A stretch of DNA of 24,764 nucleotides from Isotricha intestinalis (taxonomy: Eukaryota; Ciliophora; Litostomatea; Vestibuliferida; Isotrichidae): positions 1 to 24,764 of the forward strand of contig JAJJLU010003911.1 in assembly GCA_023807065.1 (NCBI GenBank), written 5' to 3'. The translations under genes were made by a program, and so were the position numbers. Under the pieces are notes generated by a model. The model searched no databases, had not been told where the DNA came from, and was given only the letters and a program-made list of their open reading frames with translations. Of the stretch, positions 19,590 to 24,764 are shown in pieces; position 1 is the stretch's first letter, and every line of letters begins with the position of its first letter.

Positions 19590-20089
19590 TTTTTATGTAG
19601 GTAAATTATATAAATATTATATCTTTCATATTTTTTTTAAATTTAATAACTTTATCAAATTAAAGTAAATATAAAAGTAAAAAATGAATTTAGACTTTTT
19701 TTAAATATATATTTCATATTTTATTCAAACAAAAGAAGAATTTTGGGATTAAACTTTCTTAAATTTAGTAAGAATTGAAAAAAATGATTAAATCATTTCT
19801 AATTAACTTTCCTCAAAAAATTCATTTTTATGATACTAAAAGAAATTGAAGAAAATGAATAAAAACCTCAAATCTTTCAATCAAAATTGGAAATTTTGTG
19901 GAGAAAATAATGAATATAATAAAAATGTTAATGGAAAAGAATAGAATTGGAATCAAAGAAAAAAGTTTTCGCCATAATTTTTCTCTTATTTTAAATTTGT
20001 ATTTAACAAGTAAATTATAATAATTTATTTTAATTTATAATAAAAAAATTTTAGATTTTATTATATATAAAACTAAAAAATTATAAATT
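19590..20089. other. Convergent intergenic region with coding-like fragments
   Basis: This 500-base gap lies between two converging gene ends, so it needs no promoter. From about 19684 to 19970 the plus strand is purine-rich and reads as protein-like pieces broken by stops and frame changes. One is from ATG 19830, MILKEIEENE, stop, KPQIFQSKLEILWRK, then TAA TGA. Another is from ATG 19855, MNKNLKSFNQNWKFCGENNE and on to TAG 19942-19944. These overlap in different frames, so at most one is real. It may be a decayed gene; chance is not excluded. Confidence 0.3.
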
Positions 20090-22558
20090 TTAAATATTTG
20101 TCTTTCCACTTCTTAAACTATTTTCATATTTTTTAACTTTTTTTTCTATTTCTTCATTTTTTTTTATAATTTTATCACTTGCTTCTACTCTTTCTAAGTT
20201 ATAAGCTTTTTCTAATTTTTTTTTTTCATTTTTTGTTTTCATGTTATTTAAAGTTTGTTCTCTTAATTTTTCTTTATGTTTTTCAGCATTAATTAAATCT
20301 TCTAAATCTTTATTTAAATTATTTCTGAATTGATTAACTTTTTTTTCAATTTCTTCTTCATTGATATTGTTATATTTATTTATATTATTTTTTTTTTCTT
20401 TATTATCATTATTTTCATTTTTAAAAGTATTTTTATTATTATAATCATTGATAATATCCTTTTGAATGGAATTTTCTAAAGAATTAATATTTTTTTTATC
20501 AATTCGAGTATTATTATTTTTATCTTTAATATTATTATTACTATTATAATTATTATCATTAGTCAAAATATTTTTTTTACTATCAATAGAAGTAAGATAT
20601 AAAGAAAATTGTTTATTATTATTATTGGGAATATATAAAGAATTATTAATATTATCTAAATTTGTAGAATTATTTTTATTTTTTTTTTGAACGCTTTTTG
20701 AATTTTGTCTACTTGAATTTTTACAATAATCTCTTGATTTTGATAAATCAGTCATATTAGTAAATACATTATTTTGACTTAAAGCTCTTGCTTTTTTAAA
20801 ATTACCTGATCTAAAATTTTGAATTAACTCATTAATTTTTTCATTATCAGGAAACATTTTTTTAATAATTTTCATACTTTTATTATCAAATCCTCTACGA
20901 GAAATAATTTGTTGAAATTTCTGATTATATATTTCTTTTTTTTTAATAATTTCATCTTGCATTTTTTTCTTTTGTTCAATGATTTTTAATTTTTTTAATT
21001 GGAAATCATTTAATCTTTCATTTTTTTGAATAATACTTTGATATAATTTATTTCTATCCTTTTCTTGTATTCTTGCAATTTCTTTTACTCTTTCTTCTCT
21101 CATTAATCTAAATTCTTGAATTTCTTCTGCTTTTAAAATATTTTCATATGATTTTTTTCTTTGACAATTTAATGTATTTTCTTCTCTTTTATTTATTAAT
21201 TTTAATATTTTTTCTTTTTTTTCTTTTTCTAATTTTTCATTTCTTAATAAAGTTTTTTTTATATGTTCTTCTTTTTCTAAATTTTCCTTTAATTTCTTTT
21301 CATTTTCTATTTTTTGTTTTTTTTCTATTTCTTCTTTTTTTAATTGAATTTGTTTTTGTTTTTCATTATAATCATTTATTCTTTTTTTTTCTATTTCTTG
21401 ATTTCTTAATAAAACTTCTTGAATTTCTTGGGCTTTTTTTTTTGATAATTCTTTTTCTTTTAAAATTTCTTTCATTTTTAATTCTTCAAATTCTTTTTTT
21501 TTTAATTCATTTTTTTTTTGTTTTTCTTCATATAGTTCTTGAATTTGTTTAATTTGCTTTTTAAGATTTAATTTATTTTTTTCAATTAATTCTTTTTTTT
21601 CTAGTGATTTTTTCTGATTTTCAATTGATTTCATAATTCTTTTTTTTTCTAAAATTTTTTGTCTTTCTTGTTCTTTTATTTCTAATTCTTGTTGTCTTTT
21701 ATATAATTTTTTTCTATTATCTTCTAACATTTTATTTAATTTTTCTTGAAATTTTATTCTTTTTTCTTCTTCTTCTTTTTGTTTTTTTGCATTTTGAATT
21801 AATCTTAATTTTTCTTTTTCTTGTTCTTCTTTTAATTTCTTAATGTCTTCTTCAAATTTTTCTTTAATTTTTGCTTGTTGAATTTTATAATCTTCTTCTT
21901 CTTTTTCTCTTTTTTCTTTTTCTTTTTGTAATTTTTTCATATTTTCTTCATTTCTTTTTTTTTGTAATTCTTGTTGGAAAAGTTCTCTTTTTTCATTTTG
22001 CATTTTTAATTTTTCTTTTGCATCTTGTTGAATCATTTCTCTTTGAATTTCATATTGAACCATATTAATTAAATCTAATTCACTTTTTGCTTTCATTCTT
22101 TCAAAAGATTTTAAATTATTTTTTATTGCTGTACTTTCAAAATCATTACTTAAAAAATTATTTACTAAAGTATTTTGTGAATTATTATTTTTAATAGTAT
22201 TTTTATTTTCAGTCTTACATAAAGTTTTATATGTTTCCTTTAAATTCTCCATTCTTTTTTGACGTTGATTTTCATAAAAATTATATCTTTTTTGTTGAAT
22301 TTCGGGATTTAAAGGCATTAATTCTAAATGATTTTGTTTAAATTGATTAAAATCATAAAATATTAAATCTTCAAATAAATATCCTAAATTTGCTATTGAT
22401 TGTAAACTTCTTGGAGAATTTATTCTATTTTGTGGAGTTGGATTATTTTCAAAATCTAATATATTTATTAGTTTTTTTTTAGATATTGTTGATTTATTTT
22501 TTGTTTCTTCGATATTTCTAGTTTTATTATTTTCTTCTTTTATTTCTGTTTGAGACAT
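20090..22558 (-). CDS. Long K/E/Q-rich coiled-coil protein, 822 aa
   Basis: After an N-terminal region with defined sequence (NPTPQNRINSPRSLQSIANL, then a FYENQRQKRMENLKETY segment), residues about 150-560 form an almost unbroken, highly charged helix of K, E, Q and R with regular L/I. This resembles trichohyalin-, caldesmon- or basal-body-type coiled-coil rods. A short less repetitive island follows (RGFDNKSMKIIKKMFPDNEK, about 551-575), then an N/S-rich low-complexity section (about 610-720) and a final coiled coil (about 735-815). No enzymatic motif, signal peptide or membrane helix is seen. A structural role in cytoskeleton, cortex or basal body is inferred from composition only; database hits to such rods are often compositional. 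The start codon is 180 bases from that of the divergent zinc-finger gene. Confidence 0.75.
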   Translation of the reverse strand: MSQTEIKEENNKTRNIEETKNKSTISKKKLINILDFENNPTPQNRINSPRSLQSIANLGYLFEDLIFYDFNQFKQNHLELMPLNPEIQQKRYNFYENQRQKRMENLKETYKTLCKTENKNTIKNNNSQNTLVNNFLSNDFESTAIKNNLKSFERMKAKSELDLINMVQYEIQREMIQQDAKEKLKMQNEKRELFQQELQKKRNEENMKKLQKEKEKREKEEEDYKIQQAKIKEKFEEDIKKLKEEQEKEKLRLIQNAKKQKEEEEKRIKFQEKLNKMLEDNRKKLYKRQQELEIKEQERQKILEKKRIMKSIENQKKSLEKKELIEKNKLNLKKQIKQIQELYEEKQKKNELKKKEFEELKMKEILKEKELSKKKAQEIQEVLLRNQEIEKKRINDYNEKQKQIQLKKEEIEKKQKIENEKKLKENLEKEEHIKKTLLRNEKLEKEKKEKILKLINKREENTLNCQRKKSYENILKAEEIQEFRLMREERVKEIARIQEKDRNKLYQSIIQKNERLNDFQLKKLKIIEQKKKMQDEIIKKKEIYNQKFQQIISRRGFDNKSMKIIKKMFPDNEKINELIQNFRSGNFKKARALSQNNVFTNMTDLSKSRDYCKNSSRQNSKSVQKKNKNNSTNLDNINNSLYIPNNNNKQFSLYLTSIDSKKNILTNDNNYNSNNNIKDKNNNTRIDKKNINSLENSIQKDIINDYNNKNTFKNENNDNKEKKNNINKYNNINEEEIEKKVNQFRNNLNKDLEDLINAEKHKEKLREQTLNNMKTKNEKKKLEKAYNLERVEASDKIIKKNEEIEKKVKKYENSLRSGKTNI

Positions 22559-22738
22559 TCGTTTAATTATTTTTTCTAAAAAAATAAATATAATTTGAAA
22601 TCATTTGTTAATTTTTTCAGAATTATATTTTTCAAAAAAATATATTATATGTATTTTATATATATTTATATAAAAATAAATGATATAAATTATTTTTTAC
22701 CATGTAATAATTAAATAAATAGAATATACTCAATTTTT
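22559..22738. promoter_or_regulatory. Compact bidirectional promoter region
   Basis: Only 180 bases separate the start codons of two divergent genes, so both promoters and both 5' leaders must fit here and may be shared. The segment is almost entirely A/T, with an alternating TA-rich centre (about 22640-22690) and T/A runs at the edges. No specific factor site can be named. The call rests on gene geometry, not on a motif. Confidence 0.4.
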
Positions 22739-23698
22739 ATGTTCAATCAAAAAAATGAAGAAAAAGAAACCACAGTATCTTCTATAGAAACAAAACAAAA
22801 TCGTTTACTTTTAGATTTACAAATATTATCAAATTTAAATAACAAACCATCAGATTCATTTAATACATATTTAAATAAAAGTTTTACTGATACAGAAACT
22901 GAAACATCAAAAAAAAAGAAGTCAAGTTTAATTTTTTCACCAATTCCAGAAAATTATGATTTTGATAAAAATTTTCAAAATTCAAATAATTATAATATGT
23001 CTTTAAATATATCTGGTAAAAATTATACTAATTTTAATTATTATCTAGAACCTATTAATTTTGAAAAAGGAAATAACAGTAGAAATAATTCTGTTATGTC
23101 TTTTCAAAATTTAAATATTCCTGACAATAACAAAACTAATGAAAGTTTTTATTTAAATTTTTTACAACCAATTAAATATGATACAGATGATTTTATAAAT
23201 CAAAAAAGAACTTCAGATATATTCCTAAGTTCCACAAACAATAATATTCAATTTAATTTTGATAATAATAATGATATTACTTCTAATAACAATGAAAATT
23301 TAGATAATAATATTATTAAAAAAAATCAAGAATTTAAAAAGGGAAAGAATTATGGAAAAAAAATTATTTTATTTAAAACAAAAAAAGGGAAAAAAACAAA
23401 TAATGGTTTAAATATCAATAATACTAATAAAAATTCTAAAATGTTTAATTGCGAACATTCTGGTTGTGAAGGTAGTTTTATTACAAAAAAATTATTATTA
23501 TCTCATCATAAAAAATTCAACCCTCAATGTCACACAGATACAGTTTTAATCCTTGAATTAATAAAAAATGCTAAGATTATATTAAAGAATATTAATATTA
23601 AAAATATGAATAATTTAAAAATTAAATATGATAACATAATGAAAAATATTTCATTAGAAGAACATGTTCAATTAATATCAGGTTTAACATTTGATTAA
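22739..23698 (+). CDS. Single C2HC zinc-finger protein, 319 aa
   Basis: Most of the chain (1-230) is N/S/K-rich and probably disordered. Near the C-terminus lies one finger: C238-x4-C243-x12-H256 (and H257), with C264 and H265 as possible fourth ligands. Hydrophobics sit where a TFIIIA-type finger has them (F247, L253). The H-to-C spacing (6-7) is longer than the usual 3-5. I recall a ciliate family with a KTK..HHxKL.xxC finger of this shape, but cannot confirm it here. A lysine-rich basic patch just before the finger (about 195-235, GKKIILFKTKKGKKTNNG) could bind nucleic acid or act in nuclear import. A helix of about 270-315 follows. Function is inferred to be nuclear and nucleic-acid binding; alternatives include a protein-interaction finger. 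It is divergent from the coiled-coil gene. Confidence 0.75.
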   Translation: MFNQKNEEKETTVSSIETKQNRLLLDLQILSNLNNKPSDSFNTYLNKSFTDTETETSKKKKSSLIFSPIPENYDFDKNFQNSNNYNMSLNISGKNYTNFNYYLEPINFEKGNNSRNNSVMSFQNLNIPDNNKTNESFYLNFLQPIKYDTDDFINQKRTSDIFLSSTNNNIQFNFDNNNDITSNNNENLDNNIIKKNQEFKKGKNYGKKIILFKTKKGKKTNNGLNINNTNKNSKMFNCEHSGCEGSFITKKLLLSHHKKFNPQCHTDTVLILELIKNAKIILKNINIKNMNNLKIKYDNIMKNISLEEHVQLISGLTFD

Positions 23699-23821
23699 AT
23701 AAATATATGAATATAAATAGTGATATATTATTATATAGTATTAATTATAAATAATCAAATTGTAAATTTGTAACATTCCCATTAAATTGTTTTAACTTTA
23801 TTAAATAATAAATTAAAAAAA

Positions 23822-24019
23822 ATGAATTTAATAATATTTCAAATAATGAAATATCATAATTTTTGTACTTGTAATGATATAGTTGTTCATGTTCTTCTTT
23901 CTATAACTAATTATAGAAGAAATCCTTTAGATATATGTATTGAAAAAAAAACAAATAAAAAAATCAATAATGTTAATGTTGTTATTGATAATATAAATAA
24001 TAATTGTATTAATATTTAA
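23822..24019 (+). CDS. Small hypothetical ORF, 65 aa, doubtful
   Basis: The frame runs from an ATG in an A-rich context like that of the larger genes to TAA. The peptide has an ordered-looking front (YHNFCTCNDIVVHVLLSITN, then YRRNPLDICIEKK) and an N/I-rich tail. No family is recognised. It could be a small gene, a first exon or the 5' end of a longer decayed gene, because coding-like fragments continue downstream in other frames. Confidence 0.3.
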   Translation: MNLIIFQIMKYHNFCTCNDIVVHVLLSITNYRRNPLDICIEKKTNKKINNVNVVIDNINNNCINI

Positions 24020-24764
24020 AATTTTAAATAATAATAATTATGACAATTACTAATTATTTTAATTTAAATTTAATTAACTAATCAAATCCCTCTTTCTCCA
24101 AATAATAATTTAAATAATAATATTTTAAGTGATAACTAAATAATAATTAGAATTCATTTATTATTTGTCTTCCAATAATAAATTATATTGAGTAAACAAA
24201 TATTAGATCTCATAATTTGAAAGAATCTTTTACAAAAGATTATGTTACTGAATTAAATGATATTCATTTAAAAGAAAAAATGAATTATTATTTAAAATTT
24301 CTTCTCTTGAAAATATTTTAGATTAATTAAAATATTTTTTGATTTAAATAAAAAAAGTATTGAAAGACAAAAAGAAGAAATAAGTAAAAAGGAATAGAAA
24401 TTATTTATTATTTCTTAAATAATAATATTAATTCTAAAAAATTCAAAAAATTATTAACTGAAAATAATATGAAATTCAAAGAGATAATGGAAATTTAAGA
24501 GTCCTAAGTCAAAATATGATTATGAATTTTCAAACAAATTAAAAAATAGAAATTTTAATGAAAAAAGAGGAAGAGAAAATAATGAATTAAAAACAAAAGA
24601 AGATTTGTAAAACCATATTCATTTAATTCCTTGTTCTTCAATTTCTTGTAAATCTTTTTCATTATTTAAATTATAAAATGTAAAGTTCAAATGATTTAAT
24701 ACAAATAAATAATCTAAAAAAAATTAAAAACAATTAAAAACCAAAATAATCTTAAAATAGTTAA
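24020..24764 (+). pseudogene. Possible decayed or frame-broken gene at the right edge
   Basis: The plus strand carries successive protein-like pieces in changing frames. They are an N-rich piece with PLSPNNNLNNNILSDN (about 24090-24140); SHNLKESFTKDYVTELNDIH then LKEKMNYY (about 24205-24290); FFDLNKKSIERQKEEISKKE (about 24335-24395); and NNINSKKFKKLLTENNMKFK (about 24420-24480). A further open piece ends NELKTKEDL before TAA at about 24608. Composition from 24200 to 24610 has the purine bias of coding strands here. Stops and shifts break it repeatedly. It fits a relic of a charged, coiled-coil-type gene, a gene with introns, or an indel-rich assembly. It may continue past the window. Confidence 0.35.

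Noticed and set aside
21148..22068. Plus-strand F/L-rich open frames resembling membrane proteins
   Set aside because: They are the antisense of the K/E-rich coiled-coil gene; AAA/GAA codons read backwards give TTT/TTC, hence a false hydrophobic peptide.
1..24764. tRNA, rRNA, CRISPR array, transposon ends or telomere repeats
   Set aside because: I looked for GC-richer cloverleaf segments, spaced direct repeats, transposase motifs and terminal repeats and found none that stood out.

Overview
The window is a very AT-rich stretch of nuclear DNA from a unicellular eukaryote; by eye only about a fifth of bases are G or C, and gaps between genes are almost pure A/T. Nine substantial protein genes lie on both strands, each a single uninterrupted frame, so introns are absent or rare. 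Every frame is closed under the standard code. Eight of the nine stop at TAA; the ninth stops at TGA followed directly by TAA. Glutamine is written CAA and no TAA or TAG interrupts a gene, so this is not the usual ciliate code (TAA/TAG = Gln). The gene content (an HU-CCDC81/EF-hand protein, long coiled-coil proteins, a B-box/WD40 protein, a giant type I surface protein, and a C2HC finger of a kind I associate with ciliates) suggests a ciliated protist. My best guess is a standard-code ciliate such as a rumen litostome, held with low to moderate confidence. No telomere repeat is visible at either end, so this is probably an internal piece of a multi-gene chromosome or contig.

Layout, left to right: (1) minus strand, 68-4558, an N-terminal HU-CCDC81 pair followed by many EF-hands; its reading frame seems to continue beyond its stop in another frame to the window edge. 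(2) plus, 5194-7023, a B-box zinc-finger/coiled-coil/WD40 protein. (3) minus, 7077-8003, a small beta-propeller-like protein convergent with it. (4) minus, 8388-9734, a coiled-coil protein. (5) plus, 10224-15488, a 1754-residue surface glycoprotein with signal peptide and C-terminal membrane anchor. (6) a gene-poor 1.27 kb gap. (7) plus, 16763-18931, a Bro1/ALIX-like ESCRT protein, followed 49 bp later by (8) a 202-residue protein of unknown function. (9) minus, 20090-22558, a long K/E/Q-rich coiled-coil protein, divergent across 180 bp from (10) plus, 22739-23698, a protein with one C2HC zinc finger. The last kilobase holds one small doubtful ORF and coding-like fragments in shifting frames.

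The genes do not form an operon or a recognisable defence or biosynthetic cluster. Several would fit cilium, basal-body or cortical cytoskeleton and endomembrane work (EF-hand/HU-CCDC81, coiled coils, Bro1/ESCRT), but that shared theme is inference. I do not see a clearly new system. The best leads are the probable frame break at the left edge, the architecture of the HU-CCDC81/EF-hand protein, and the repeated cysteine pairs of the giant surface protein.
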